DNA of 64,000 bases. It comes from Acinetobacter sp. SAAs474 (GTDB taxonomy: Bacteria; Pseudomonadota; Gammaproteobacteria; Pseudomonadales; Moraxellaceae). The stretch is taken from the NCBI RefSeq assembly GCF_032823475.1, contig NZ_CP127915.1, positions 2,232,001 through 2,296,000 of the forward strand. The letters run 5' to 3'. This document shows, piece by piece, positions 32,435-42,046 of this stretch. The position numbers and the translations under genes are program-made. The notes beneath the pieces are model-generated. The model was not told where the DNA came from and searched no databases. It saw only the letters and a list, made by a program, of their open reading frames with translations. Numbering within the stretch: the stretch's first letter is position 1; the number at the start of each line of letters is the position of its first letter.

Positions 32435-32614
32435 TGTTATCTTATCTTTGGATCGAATCCGTAGGCGAAACGGAAGTGTTTAGGGTGTTAACGGAATTGC
32501 GTATTCTCTTTAATAAAATATTTTAATAGTTTATTGCCCTTAAACAGTTAACGCTGAGTATGAAATCGCACCATACCGATCTGGGAAGTCCACAGTTATT
32601 GTGGGCTTTTTAAT
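32435..32614 (+). ncRNA. Possible structured RNA ending in a terminator
   Basis: This 180-base non-coding stretch is less AT-rich than the DNA around it. It contains small stems (CCGT...ACGG at about 32459; GTTTAGGG paired with CCCTTAAAC about 60 bases later) and ends in a hairpin GTCCACA-GTTAT-TGTGGGC at 32589-32607 followed by TTTTTAATT. It could be an independent sRNA or the 3' end of the csp mRNA. No known family was recognised. Confidence 0.3.
32589..32613 (+). terminator. Terminator downstream of the csp transcript
   Basis: A 7-bp stem (one wobble) with a 5-base loop and T-rich tail. Confidence 0.65.
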
Positions 32615-32751
32615 TATTTAAAAAATATATGCTAGTGTAAAGTTTTAACTTAAATTTTAGCTATAAACCTCTTTGATTTCAGCAATATCTCTTTGAACTG
32701 ATTTTAAATATTTAATTGTTGCTAATTTTACATAAGCTCAAATATGAGTGA

Positions 32752-32979
32752 ATGATGATGAATATGTCTAATGGCTGGACTACAGCCAAAGCAGTGAATG
32801 GTGATATCATTCGAATCAAGATTATTCCTTTTGAGAAGGAACAAAATACGATTTTAGGTAAAGTTCTTGTCGAAGTGTCTAAACAGATTCAAATGGAGTC
32901 TGGAGAAAAATTTCATTTCAATTTGGATGGACGATCCTTTTTTATAGGAACAAACAGTTTATATAAATTGGTTTGTTAA
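32752..32979 (+). CDS. Small unknown protein
   Basis: A 75-residue product; ATG 32752, 32755 or 32764 could start it. The core DIIRIKIIPFEKEQNTILGK and FHFNLDGRSFFIGTNSLYKL look like a small beta domain. No family recognised. It belongs to a run of small orphan ORFs downstream of the cold-shock gene, with weak ribosome sites, so its status is uncertain. Confidence 0.45.
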   Translation: MMMNMSNGWTTAKAVNGDIIRIKIIPFEKEQNTILGKVLVEVSKQIQMESGEKFHFNLDGRSFFIGTNSLYKLVC

Positions 32980-33079
32980 TCGATTTATAAAATAAAAAGT
33001 ATAGCAATGTAAGTTTTTTGTTTTTAAATTAAATAGTGCTTTTTAATACTGGTTATTAGGTTACTATGCTTAATCATAT

Positions 33080-33301
33080 ATGAGTAAATTTTTAATGAGT
33101 AGTGATAGTACTGATGTAATGATTAGAAAAAATAATCTTAATCCACCAGTAATTTTAGTTGATGCATATTCACCTAATCGAAGACGTAATAAAAAAAGTA
33201 ATAAAAGAAATCAGAGACAGCAGATTGAAACTATAAATGTAGGAAGGTGGCTTCTCATTATTTTTACTGTTTTAATAATATCATTTTTTGCAGTTGGCTA
33301 A
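33080..33301 (+). CDS. Small C-terminal-anchored basic protein, unknown
   Basis: A 73-residue product with a very basic middle (NRRRNKKSNKRNQRQQ) and one C-terminal transmembrane helix (GRWLLIIFTVLIISFFAV). Such tail-anchored basic proteins can sit in the inner membrane with the basic part in the cytoplasm. No family recognised and no clear ribosome site. Confidence 0.45.
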   Translation: MSKFLMSSDSTDVMIRKNNLNPPVILVDAYSPNRRRNKKSNKRNQRQQIETINVGRWLLIIFTVLIISFFAVG

Positions 33302-33873
33302 TTTATTGTTCCATAGAATCCCAAATAGTGTTTCAGTGTATTCTTTTTGAACACAGGTATCTATTTGTATCTCATAAAGAAATAAAGCATTAGATTAATA
33401 TAATTATTCTGATAAGGCTTATCAGATATTAAATTGTAAAATTATGCTAAATTTTAATTAAAATATATTGATCTAAAATAATCATCTCAATCAATAAAGT
33501 AAATTAAATCAAGATTTAATCCGAATTTTTTTTGTATTTCGCCTGAAATTATTTTTATTAATGGAAATCCAAATGAAGCAATACAGTTAAACTAAAAGTG
33601 CAAGTGCTTAATGCTGTTAATAATTGTATTAACTCAATCCGTATCTAAAATGATAGCTCATGTACCTTTGGGTAATGCTGCTGACTTTGAGTTTACGGAA
33701 TGAGGTGGTTTTTTTGAAAGTATATTAAATGGCAATGATTATTAATTATTATTTAATAATATTATTATGTAAATTAAATAAAGTTTGTTTTATTGGTGGG
33801 TAAGGCGCATAATATTGGCGCTGTATTTTATTATTGTAATTTATTTTAAAGAGAGTCATAGTTAAAGAGAGTT
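33302..33873 (+). other. Gene-free stretch with a palindrome, a possible RNA and a promoter copy
   Basis: It holds a perfect 9-1-9 palindrome TCTGATAAG-G-CTTATCAGA at 33408-33426, an IS982-end-like TTAATCCGAATT near 33516, a hairpin with an 11-bp stem (one mismatch) CTCAATCCGTA / TACGGAATGAG spanning 33633-33704 and followed by a T run, and at 33755-33805 a diverged copy of the tRNA-fMet promoter region. Confidence 0.4.
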
Positions 33874-34119
33874 ATGGTAGTGTCAAGTCAATATGAGATT
33901 TCTATAATCCGACAAAAAATGGGCTGGTATGCGGCAAGAGATTCAAGTGATCAATATATTCTAGTTGAAGCCATGGGACATCATTTTGAATTACATGATA
34001 AATTGATTGTTAACGATGGGATTGTGTGGAATATCACTCGTAAAGAAGAAACAAGCTCAATTATTCACAATTATACTGATCGCACAAATGCTGAAAAAAT
34101 ATTGAAATCATTAATATAA
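33874..34119 (+). CDS. Small unknown protein
   Basis: An 81-residue product with a good ribosome site (AAAGAGAGTT before ATG). SQYEISIIRQKMGWYAARDS and VEAMGHHFELHDKLIVNDGI suggest a small beta domain. No family recognised. It ends at the left border of a decayed IS982 element, and its last codons are next to the element's terminal repeat. Confidence 0.55.
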   Translation: MVVSSQYEISIIRQKMGWYAARDSSDQYILVEAMGHHFELHDKLIVNDGIVWNITRKEETSSIIHNYTDRTNAEKILKSLI

Positions 34120-34980
34120 TCCGAGTCCTGTTTAAGCCAATGATTTAATAATTTTAATTGTTGGCTTATTCTGCTGAGTTAATTGATAGGCATATAACAT
34201 GCATAAATCCCACTCAAAAAGCCTGAGCTACTGCTAGCTCTACTTATCACCAAATGGTATTGACCTTTCAATAGACTGAATAATGCTTCTATTTTATTAC
34301 GCTGTTTTAAGTGATATTTATCTGATTCACAGAGTTGAACAGGCTGCATGCTTTTTCGATGCTAGGTAATCAAATTAAGATCTTGATCTGTCAATTTACT
34401 CTTTAAATCCTGACTAATATCGCCACGATCTGCATAAAGCTTTGCTTCTAGGCCCTCAATCAAATGCTCCAGCATTTTTATGTCAGCCATGTGTCCATTG
34501 GATAATGCTGAACAAACGATTTCACCAAGTTGATTCATCAACATATAATTTATAGCCAAGAACTGGCCGATTGAGCTTTTACCACAAGAAGCAACTCTGG
34601 CTTATGATTTATGGCGTTGAATCTGTTGATTTGTACAGACCGGTAAAGTGGTTCAATCGATCCATAAATATGGGCTATTTTGACTTTTCGTGAAAGCCAC
34701 ATGTAAAGCATCTAATACCAATTGGTGTATATTGATTAGATGAATACATGGTAAATATTTGAATAAATATCTCTTATTTTGCTCCAATCATGTGAAAAAT
34801 GCTTTGAAATTGGTAAATGAGCGCATGTATACCCAATGACAATAAAAGTGATTTCTGAAATACTTAAGTGAGCTGTTCGGACGCTTGAAAAACGATGGTG
34901 TTGCTTAAGGAATTGCCAATAAGTTGCTTTAAATTTAAGAAAAAAATCATCAATGATGCAAATCTGCAATTCGGATTAAT
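34117..34980 (-). mobile_element. Decayed IS982-family insertion sequence
   Basis: The ends carry related terminal sequences: AATCCGAGTCCTGTTTAAG on the left, and on the right ATTAATCCGAATT (reverse strand), sharing TAATCCGA. Between them lies a broken transposase. Size (about 0.86 kb) is slightly below the usual 1 kb of the family. Confidence 0.7.
34160..34969 (-). pseudogene. IS982-family transposase, broken
   Basis: Read on the minus strand, the N-terminal piece contains FFLKFKATYWQFLKQHHRFS and LSISEITFIVIGY, like the IS982 start (LSEIMTILI). The centre has TTLPVCTNQQIQRHKS, a stop, then GKSSIGQF; next INYMLMNQLGEIVCSALSNG and KLYADRGDISQDLKSKL. The C-terminal piece, after another stop, has KYHLKQRNKIEALFSLLKGQ. 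At least three stops or shifts break the frame, so it is dead. Confidence 0.8.
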
Positions 34981-35729
34981 ATAGAGAAATTAAGCTCATG
35001 AATTACGATTCTCACTGCTCTATGAGCTTTTAACGATTAATAAAAAGCCTACATCCTCTCCCAAAGATGTAGGCTAAACTGTTGGTTAACTCATTATTTT
35101 ATTTCGTTATCTGTTATTATTATTTATCGAGTATGTCAATAAATTAAATAAAATGGAAATCATAGTCACAATTTTGTTAAAAAATACCAAGTTGAGCAGT
35201 TGGAATATCTACTTGATTGCCTTATTAAAAATGATCCATCAGCTTAGTTTAAGATCAGGCTTGCTTTTATTAGTTTAATTGGATGTTATCAAATGAAATC
35301 AATAAGTATTAATAGTCATTAGATGAAATAATTGATCAATACCCGTAATTTATCAAAAAACTAGAAATAAAAAAAATCGCGAATAAGCGCACTGTTTAAA
35401 GCAAGTTAAAAATATTTAGAAGTTGAAAAATACTATTTCAATAATTAGAACAAAATTTTATTGAAACTGTTGCTAGGTCATTGCTCTATTAGTCATGGCT
35501 GTTAATGATGATCAAGTGGAAACATCAACTGATGTTTATGGTAATTTATTAGTGACTATTGAATAAGATAGTAGATCGTGTTATTCCTCTAGGAATTCAA
35601 GGTAATTTAAAGTAGGACTATTCAGTAGCCAATGAAATTAAAGGGAAATAAATTTTAATCATTATTGGTTTCGATCGATTTGCTTTTTCTTATTATTATT
35701 TTATAAACGATTTAATCGGACGAATTTTT
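34981..35729 (+). other. Gene-free AT-rich stretch
   Basis: No gene seen. At 35046-35075 AGCCTACATC and GATGTAGGCT form a 10-bp stem with a 10-base loop; on the minus strand it is followed by TTTTTATTAA, so it would stop leftward transcription, yet no gene reads into it. The rest looks like decayed sequence. Confidence 0.45.
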
Positions 35730-36035
35730 ATGAAAAAAATACTAGGTTTACTATTAACAATTGGCTTGATTGGCTGTAGTGGAAATGCTGAACAAGCTAG
35801 AGCTAACCTTGAAGACCAGGCTGTTTTAAATGTAAAGGAAAAATTAAATTATCCTGACTCAGCCCAATTTAGAAATCAAAAAGGCACTTGTGGTGAAGTA
35901 AACTTTAAAAATGATAAAAATGAATTTATTGGCTTTAAAAAATATATAGTTGTTCAGGATATGGTAATTATTGAAGGTGATAATAATAGCGTATTCGAGC
36001 AGCAATGGAAGAAACACTGTGTAAATTCTAATTAA
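35730..36035 (+). CDS. Small lipoprotein, unknown
   Basis: A 101-residue product with a lipoprotein signal: MKKILGLLLTIGLIGC, lipobox LIGC with the acylated Cys at residue 16, then SGNAEQ (no Asp at +2, so probably outer membrane). The mature part has ALNVKEKLNYPDSAQFRNQK-like features (DPxSAxFRN) and a Cys pair (GTCGEVN, KKHCVNS). The PDSAQFRN and CGEVN pattern is seen in small Acinetobacter periplasmic proteins of unknown role. A terminator follows 11 bases after the stop. Confidence 0.7.
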   Translation: MKKILGLLLTIGLIGCSGNAEQARANLEDQAVLNVKEKLNYPDSAQFRNQKGTCGEVNFKNDKNEFIGFKKYIVVQDMVIIEGDNNSVFEQQWKKHCVNSN

Positions 36036-36046
36036 AAAAAAATAAG

Positions 36047-36066
36047 GCCATCTTCGGATGGTTTTA
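36047..36066 (+). terminator. Terminator after the lipoprotein gene
   Basis: CCATC-TTCG-GATGG with a stable UUCG tetraloop, followed by TTTTAT. Confidence 0.75.
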
Positions 36067-36945
36067 TCATCTAAGTGCTAGATTAAATTTACAAAATTAA
36101 AGTTCATCACAATACAACCATAAGAGTAATCATCGATTGCATAGACCTTTTTTAGTTAAACTTGAATTGTTACCATTCCTCTAAATACTGCTGGTTTATA
36201 CTTATTGCATAGTAAAAATATAATGAGTAAATCACGATATATTTATAAACTAAAAGTGAAACGATTCAACTCATGACTGAATATGGCTATTCTGTCTAGA
36301 TGTGGTCGTGCATTTAGAGCTATTGTCGCATAGCAATGATAAATACTGAAAGACGGTAAACCTTTATATAATAATATGGATGAACATGAATTTTTCGACG
36401 TATAGAAAAAAACTCTTCACCTTAAAGTAATTTTAAACAGACTGAAGAGCAACGAAACATCTTAAAATGAAAGCATTATTTTCACATCATTCATCATATT
36501 GATTTGTTGCTTAAGGCTCCTGATTTAGCTGATTCATTATTGAGAAAACTTTAACTGAATGAATAGAGAATAAATCAAATTTCTAATCAATTCTCACAAA
36601 AAAATAGCTGAAAAATAAGATAAAAATGAGCGCAATTATACATGGATCAATTTATGGATTTTTATTTTAATATGCTAACTGATATGACTATCGATTAACA
36701 TCAATAATATTTTAAATAAATGAATTAATTTTATTGTAAATGAAATACAGTTGATAACTAGAACTACAACACATGTAATATTTTAAGTAGATAAAATAAT
36801 ATCATAATGCTCTTACATATTAACCGATTCAAGAGAAATTTTGAGTCGGTTTTCTGCCTCTATCATCTATGGATAACGCTGTAAGAACATCAAAAATACA
36901 CCAATAGTCTGTAAGTTGTTGAGTAATATTAGGAGCGTCTAAACA
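36067..36945 (+). other. Long gene-free stretch before the GalE-like gene
   Basis: No open frame with recognisable content. A hairpin at 36822-36851 (AACCGATTCAA with TTGAGTCGGTT, one wobble, then TT) looks like a transcript end, but nothing upstream is clearly a gene. A weaker inverted pair CTCTTCA / TGAAGAG lies near 36412-36450. The region is probably decayed accessory DNA. Confidence 0.45.
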
Positions 36946-37950
36946 ATGATTTTAGTGACAGGTGGATTAGGCTTTTTAGGTTCACATATTGTATTAAGCT
37001 TGATCGCTCAAGGTCAAGAGGTTGTTATTGTTGACAATTTGTCTACATCTAATATACAGATATTAGATCGATTACAATATATTACACAAAGATATGTGCC
37101 TTTTACCAAAGTAGATATACGTAATACACCCGCGTTAATTAGGGTCTTTGAGCAATATTCGGTAGATACTGTTATTCATGCAGCAGGATTTAAATCAATA
37201 GAAGAGTCTATTTTAAAACCACTGGAATATTATAATGCAAATGTTAGTTGTATATTAAGTTTATTGCGAGCAATGCAACAAACGGGTATACGTAATTTAG
37301 TTTATTTATCTAGTTTACAAATTTATGCGGAGTCTAGTTTAACATTAACAGAAACAACGCCATTTGAATATCGTTATGATAATCCTTATATTAAATCACA
37401 ACAAATGATTGAACAGATCATGACGGATACCTTTGCGACTGACTCTGAGTGGAACATGGTGAGTTTAAGGTTGGGAAATGTTGCTGGTGCATTTGAACAT
37501 ACGGTATTGGGAGAGATGGTTAATCCTTTGCCTAAAAGTATAGTTCCTTTAATGATGCAGGCTGCAATGGGGATACGTGAAGTTATTGAAATAAGAACCA
37601 AGAAAAATGATATAGCACAAAGTTTACAGCGTAGTTTCGTTCACGTTTTAGATGTCTGTCATGCTGTTCATCGTACTTTGGCATGGTTGACTCAGCAAAC
37701 GCATGCTTTGGCCTTTTTTAATATTGCTGGAGAAGTGATTTCTATTGCTGAATTAGTTGAAATTACAGAACAAGTTACTAAGAAATCGATTAAAACCATA
37801 GTAGTTCCATGTGGATTTCAAGAAATCGAACAGGTGGGGAGTGCGAGTCAGAAGGCAAAAGATATATTGGGTTGGTATGCTCAGCATTCAATCGAAAAAA
37901 TGATTGAAGATCAATGGTGGTTTTACAGTCAAAATTTAAATATTAATTAA
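36946..37950 (+). CDS. GalE-like NAD-dependent epimerase/dehydratase, catalytic Lys replaced
   Basis: A 334-residue extended short-chain dehydrogenase resembling UDP-glucose 4-epimerase. The NAD motif is VTGGLGFLGSHIV at the N-terminus; VIVDNLS, VIHAAGFKSIEES and VYLSSLQIYAE are as in GalE, and NPYIKSQQMIEQI matches the active-site helix. In GalE this is YGKSK with the catalytic Tyr and Lys; here the last residue is Gln (Y-I-K-S-Q). Later parts (NVAGAFEHTVLGE, RSFVHVLDVCHAVH) are diverged in the substrate region. A good AGGAG precedes the ATG. The gene stands alone before fumC, not in a sugar cluster. Confidence 0.75.
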   Translation: MILVTGGLGFLGSHIVLSLIAQGQEVVIVDNLSTSNIQILDRLQYITQRYVPFTKVDIRNTPALIRVFEQYSVDTVIHAAGFKSIEESILKPLEYYNANVSCILSLLRAMQQTGIRNLVYLSSLQIYAESSLTLTETTPFEYRYDNPYIKSQQMIEQIMTDTFATDSEWNMVSLRLGNVAGAFEHTVLGEMVNPLPKSIVPLMMQAAMGIREVIEIRTKKNDIAQSLQRSFVHVLDVCHAVHRTLAWLTQQTHALAFFNIAGEVISIAELVEITEQVTKKSIKTIVVPCGFQEIEQVGSASQKAKDILGWYAQHSIEKMIEDQWWFYSQNLNIN

Positions 37951-38057
37951 TAACAATTATCATTTACAATTGTGTATTAATCTCATAAAATTTTAGCCTA
38001 GCCATAGCATCGTGTCTTTGCTAAAGCCAAGAATGAAGGATCAATTAGAGGTAAAAT

Positions 38058-39452
38058 ATGAAAACACGTATTGAACATGACACTATGGGTGAAGTCCATG
38101 TACCTAGTGATGTACTCTGGGGAGCACAAACACAACGTAGTCTAGAAAATTTTAAAATTGGTCATGAAAAGTTACCACGTGCTATGATTCGTGCGATGGG
38201 GCTAGTTAAAAAAGCTGCGGCGAAGACGAATGCTGAATTACAACAAATTTCACCACAACTTGCACAATATATTATGCAGGCTGCAGATGAAGTCATTGCT
38301 GGAAATTGGGATGCACAATTTCCATTAGTGGTTTGGCAAACAGGTTCAGGTACACAAAGTAATATGAACTGTAATGAAGTGATTGCTAATATCGCGAATC
38401 AAAAGTTAGGTCAGGCCCTAGGTACGCAGCAGCCAGTACATCCGAATGACCATGTCAACCGTGCACAATCTACCAATGATTCATTTCCTACGGCTATTCA
38501 TGTTGCAGCAAGTATACAAATTAATGAATTATTGATCCCAGCAGTAACGCAACTACGCGATACGTTAAATCAAAAATCTCAACAATTTTCAGCGATCGTG
38601 AAAATTGGTCGGACACATTTACAAGATGCAACTCCTCTAACTCTAGGTCAAGAATTTAGTGGTTATGTCTCACAGTTAGATCATGGTTTAAAGCGTTTAG
38701 AACAAGCATTAACAGGGCTTTATGAATTACCTTTAGGCGGGACTGCAGTTGGTACAGGACTAAATGCACATCCTGATTATGCTGTAAAAGTTGCACATGA
38801 GTTAAGCATTTTGACGGGATTACCTTTTGTAACTGCACCTAATAAATTTGAAGCATTGGCTGGACGTGATGCTGCTGTATTTGCTTCTGGCGCATTAAAA
38901 ACATTAGCAGTGAGTCTAAATAAAATAGCCAATGATATACGCTGGTTAGCGAGTGGTCCACGCTGTGGTTTAGGAGAGTTGAAAATCCCCGAAAATGAAC
39001 CTGGTTCAAGTATTATGCCTGGTAAAGTTAATCCTACACAAAGTGAGGCAATGACGATGGTCGTTGCTCAAGTATTGGGTAACGATACGACGATTGGTAT
39101 CGCTGGAGCATCAGGTAATTTTGAACTTAATGTTTTTATGCCTGTGATTGCATTTAATCTATTACAATCGATTCAATTGTTAGGTGATGCGTGTCATAGT
39201 TTTAATATCCATTGTGCTATGGGGATAGAACCTAATCTTGAAAAAATTGATCATTATTTGCATGATTCATTAATGTTGGTGACGGCATTAAATCCAGTCA
39301 TTGGCTATGAAAATGCTGCTAAAGTTGCAAAAACAGCATACAAGGAAGGAAAAACTTTAAAACAAGTTGCGGTTGAGTTGGGGTTAGTCACAGAAGCCCA
39401 ATTTGATCAAGTAGTTAAGCCAGAGAATATGGTTTCAGCAAATATTAAGTAA
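38058..39452 (+). CDS. fumC: Class II fumarate hydratase
   Basis: A 464-residue fumarase that interconverts fumarate and malate, iron-independent. Signatures: [51 protein letters not shown] and [17 protein letters not shown]. The start follows AGAGGTAAAAT. No neighbouring TCA genes are present. Confidence 0.97.
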   Translation: MKTRIEHDTMGEVHVPSDVLWGAQTQRSLENFKIGHEKLPRAMIRAMGLVKKAAAKTNAELQQISPQLAQYIMQAADEVIAGNWDAQFPLVVWQTGSGTQSNMNCNEVIANIANQKLGQALGTQQPVHPNDHVNRAQSTNDSFPTAIHVAASIQINELLIPAVTQLRDTLNQKSQQFSAIVKIGRTHLQDATPLTLGQEFSGYVSQLDHGLKRLEQALTGLYELPLGGTAVGTGLNAHPDYAVKVAHELSILTGLPFVTAPNKFEALAGRDAAVFASGALKTLAVSLNKIANDIRWLASGPRCGLGELKIPENEPGSSIMPGKVNPTQSEAMTMVVAQVLGNDTTIGIAGASGNFELNVFMPVIAFNLLQSIQLLGDACHSFNIHCAMGIEPNLEKIDHYLHDSLMLVTALNPVIGYENAAKVAKTAYKEGKTLKQVAVELGLVTEAQFDQVVKPENMVSANIK

Positions 39453-40003
39453 TTAATATCAAGATAGCAATCATGGCGTAAATTGACTAAGCAATGATTT
39501 TATCGATTTAATTCTTGGCTTAATTAGAATGATTGAATTGATATGTTGATCATTATGGTTCTACTTAAAAAAACCTAAAATACTATAAGTTTTAGGTTTA
39601 ACTACATGATCTCGTCTTTTTTACATGAGGATGGTAAAAGAACTCATTCATAAAACAGAGTCTTCATTACTCTTTAATATCAAGGTAAGTATTGGGCTTG
39701 TCGTGTTTTTGTGTCATTGATAGCTCTGGTTTTATTGTTACTTATATTGATTTATTATTGATGATTTTGCTTGGGTTACATTTTCTTTAACAGATTTACC
39801 TTGTGTTGGTCTTGATACTGCTGCTTTAGGTAGTCGGGTCGCTCAAGGTATTTTCTGAAACCTTAAATACAATAGATGAATGAAATTTAAAATGATGTAA
39901 ATTAGAAAAATATTTCACATTCAATATTAGATATATTAAAACACATCTTCGAGTGGCTTTTCTTTTATCCTATTATGGCGTAGATAATCTAATAAGAGAA
40001 TTT
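39453..40003 (+). other. Gene-free stretch after fumC
   Basis: A hairpin AAACCTAAAA / TTTTAGGTTT at 39571-39599 may end the fumC transcript. Further on, one frame reads DDFAWVTFSLTDLPCVGLDT before a stop, possibly a gene scrap, but it matches nothing I know. The rest is AT-rich. Confidence 0.45.
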
Positions 40004-40696
40004 ATGAAAAAATTGTGGTTACTATTAGGTTTTTTGTTTTCAAATCAAGCTTTTTCAGCAGACTTGCAGTGTCTAAAATCATTTGAAACTTTTAAAAATA
40101 TACAAGATGAAGGTATAAATGCTGTAATAAATGGCACTAACGATGATATTAAGGCATTTGGTGATCAATATGATTATTCTGGGCTATTTAAAAAAAATCA
40201 TGCTGGAAAGAGTTACTGGATTGATGAAGATGTAGCTAAAACATCACTTTTGATTATGGCTTCGAGTTTTAAAAATGGAGAAGCAGAGATTGTTAATTAC
40301 ACATTTAGTGAACCTAAAGCTAATTTTATATCAAGTATTGGTGAAGTATGTGTAGTACCAATGCAGTCAACCAGCACATATTTAGAGGATGAAATGACTA
40401 CCAATGCTGATGTTATTTTTATAAGAGACTTAAACAGTAATCAGTGGCGCTTATTTACATATTATGGAAGTGAAAAAAAAGAAGATTTTAATGAATTTTT
40501 TCCAGATTTTCCTAAATCTGTAAAGCTTTCGGCTTCTTCTACAACATATAAGTCAGGGAATAATTTAACATCTATTGATTACGCAAAAATACTTTATAAA
40601 AAAATGGCAATGGATATACCTCCAGAAGTTTTACATGACTTACAAAAAAAGCAAGAGGAAACTACATTGAGAAAGAAAATGAATGGATTTAACTAA
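40004..40696 (+). CDS. Secreted or periplasmic protein of unknown function
   Basis: A 230-residue product. ATG 40004 gives a clean signal peptide (MKKLWLLLGFLFSNQAFSA, cut before DLQ) and has AAGAGAA upstream; an earlier frame start at 39953 would mask it. The mature part has two Cys (LQCLKSF and EVCVVPM) that could form a disulfide, and QWRLFTYYGSEKKEDFNEFF near the end. No family recognised. The neighbour is a phage lysozyme fragment, so it may be accessory. Confidence 0.65.
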   Translation: MKKLWLLLGFLFSNQAFSADLQCLKSFETFKNIQDEGINAVINGTNDDIKAFGDQYDYSGLFKKNHAGKSYWIDEDVAKTSLLIMASSFKNGEAEIVNYTFSEPKANFISSIGEVCVVPMQSTSTYLEDEMTTNADVIFIRDLNSNQWRLFTYYGSEKKEDFNEFFPDFPKSVKLSASSTTYKSGNNLTSIDYAKILYKKMAMDIPPEVLHDLQKKQEETTLRKKMNGFN

Positions 40697-40811
40697 TTTA
40701 ATTAAATGATGAGAATACCTCTCTTGTAACTTATCTCTTATTTCAGGGATAAAAGGATTTTTAATTTGATCTAATAATATTAAAAATCAATGCTAAAATT
40801 ATATTGATCTT

Positions 40812-41126
40812 ATGATTTTAAAGAAAAATTCTGATCTGCGATTTGGGTTTAAGATTTATATACGGAATGATTTAAAGATATTTGAGTGCACTGTAAATGA
40901 TGCTATCACGGGGGTATTAACACAAAACCAATTTGATGCATTGGTATTACTGACCTACAACATTGGCTCGGGTGCATTTAAAAATTCCACATTCCTTAAA
41001 AAATTGAATGCTGGTGATATTAAAGGCGCGGCCAATCAATTTGATGTCTGGGTCAATGCTGGAGGTAAACGATTACAAGGATTAGTTAATCGTCGCGCAA
41101 AGGAGAAGGGGTTGTTTTTAAGTTGA
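40812..41126 (+). pseudogene. Phage lysozyme (GH24) C-terminal fragment
   Basis: The 104-residue frame matches the C-terminal half of phage T4/P21-type lysozymes: LTQNQFDALVLLTYNIGSGA, FLKKLNAGDIKGAANQFDVW and GLVNRRAKEKGLF. The N-terminal lobe with the catalytic Glu is missing, and the first 30 residues look unrelated. No other phage gene is nearby, so it is a prophage scrap, unlikely to be active. Confidence 0.75.
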
Positions 41127-41240
41127 TTCACGCGTGATAATTGCTAAAATACGCAACACTTTAAAACACTGTTTTTCTAAAGTTTTGATAGGCTTTTAAA
41201 AAATTTATTAGAAACAGTTACTTATATTAGGAAATTTTCA

Positions 41241-41732
41241 ATGCTCGATATTTATTTAACAGATGCCAAGAAATCGATTCAATTTAAAGATTATCCCGGG
41301 GAGCATCCTGTTAAATTTATTTTAGATTTTAAAAAGATTTTTCCTAGTGTTATGGAGTTATTGCTTCCGGTTTTACCAGAAAATGAAAATTTAGAAGAAA
41401 TGCAATGGGAATCGACTCGTCATGATTTTGAATGTTTTCAACTTTTATTAACAGGTTGGGGAGTAATAGAGTTACGTTTAGCCACGGTTGTAAAGTTTAA
41501 GGATAAATCATTTGCAGATCAAATTGTTGTTTCTGCACAAATGCAACGTAAGCAATTTGCAAAGGCACATGCTCAACTTAAAAGTATTGAGTTAGATTAT
41601 TTAATGATGCATGAAATCCATGCACGTATTGATGCTGAATTGATAGAGGTAGGTGAAAAATTTTATTTACCAATATTACGTAATTTATGGAAAGATAAAA
41701 TATCTACACAAGTAATAGAAGCCAAAATTTGA
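41241..41732 (+). CDS. Protein of unknown function
   Basis: A 163-residue soluble protein with an AGGAAA ribosome site. IYLTDAKKSIQFKDYPGEHP, WESTRHDFECFQLLLTGWGV and YLPILRNLWKDKIS are visible; no motif or signal peptide. No family recognised. It stands alone between accessory scraps and an Imm33-like gene. Confidence 0.6.
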   Translation: MLDIYLTDAKKSIQFKDYPGEHPVKFILDFKKIFPSVMELLLPVLPENENLEEMQWESTRHDFECFQLLLTGWGVIELRLATVVKFKDKSFADQIVVSAQMQRKQFAKAHAQLKSIELDYLMMHEIHARIDAELIEVGEKFYLPILRNLWKDKISTQVIEAKI

Positions 41733-42046
41733 TTATTGTTCGATCATAGCTGGAGCAATATATAAAAATATGCCAGTACAACATAGACTGGCTTATTTTT
41801 AACTTAAATATAAAAATAGAATAATCTCGCCAGTCTTATAACATCGGTGGTCTAATAAACTGATAAACATCTATAGTTTGCTTGGTTTAATCTTTTATAC
41901 TGGCTCTGACAGTAACTCTATTCGTAGCTTGATTTGTATATCGGTAGCCTTTTAACCTGTTATCTCTTTTATTTTTATAAAATGCACTGTATGGTAAAAA
42001 AATCGGCTAAGCTTATGCCATTAGATTTATTTATGGTGCGTTATAG
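41733..42046 (+). other. Gene-free stretch
   Basis: AT-rich; a short pair GCCAGT...ACTGGC near 41773-41795 might end the previous transcript. Nothing else seen. Confidence 0.35.

Noticed and set aside
35494..35565. Short frame MAVNDDQVETSTDVYGNLLV... that looked like an adhesin scrap
   Set aside because: Only about 23 codons; similarity to Bap-like proteins is too weak to claim.
39770..39860. Frame DDFAWVTFSLTDLPCVGLDT as a gene remnant
   Set aside because: No family match and no upstream continuation; left as unassigned sequence.
40004..41732. Intact prophage around the lysozyme fragment
   Set aside because: No integrase, capsid, tail or holin genes are nearby; only one truncated gene remains.
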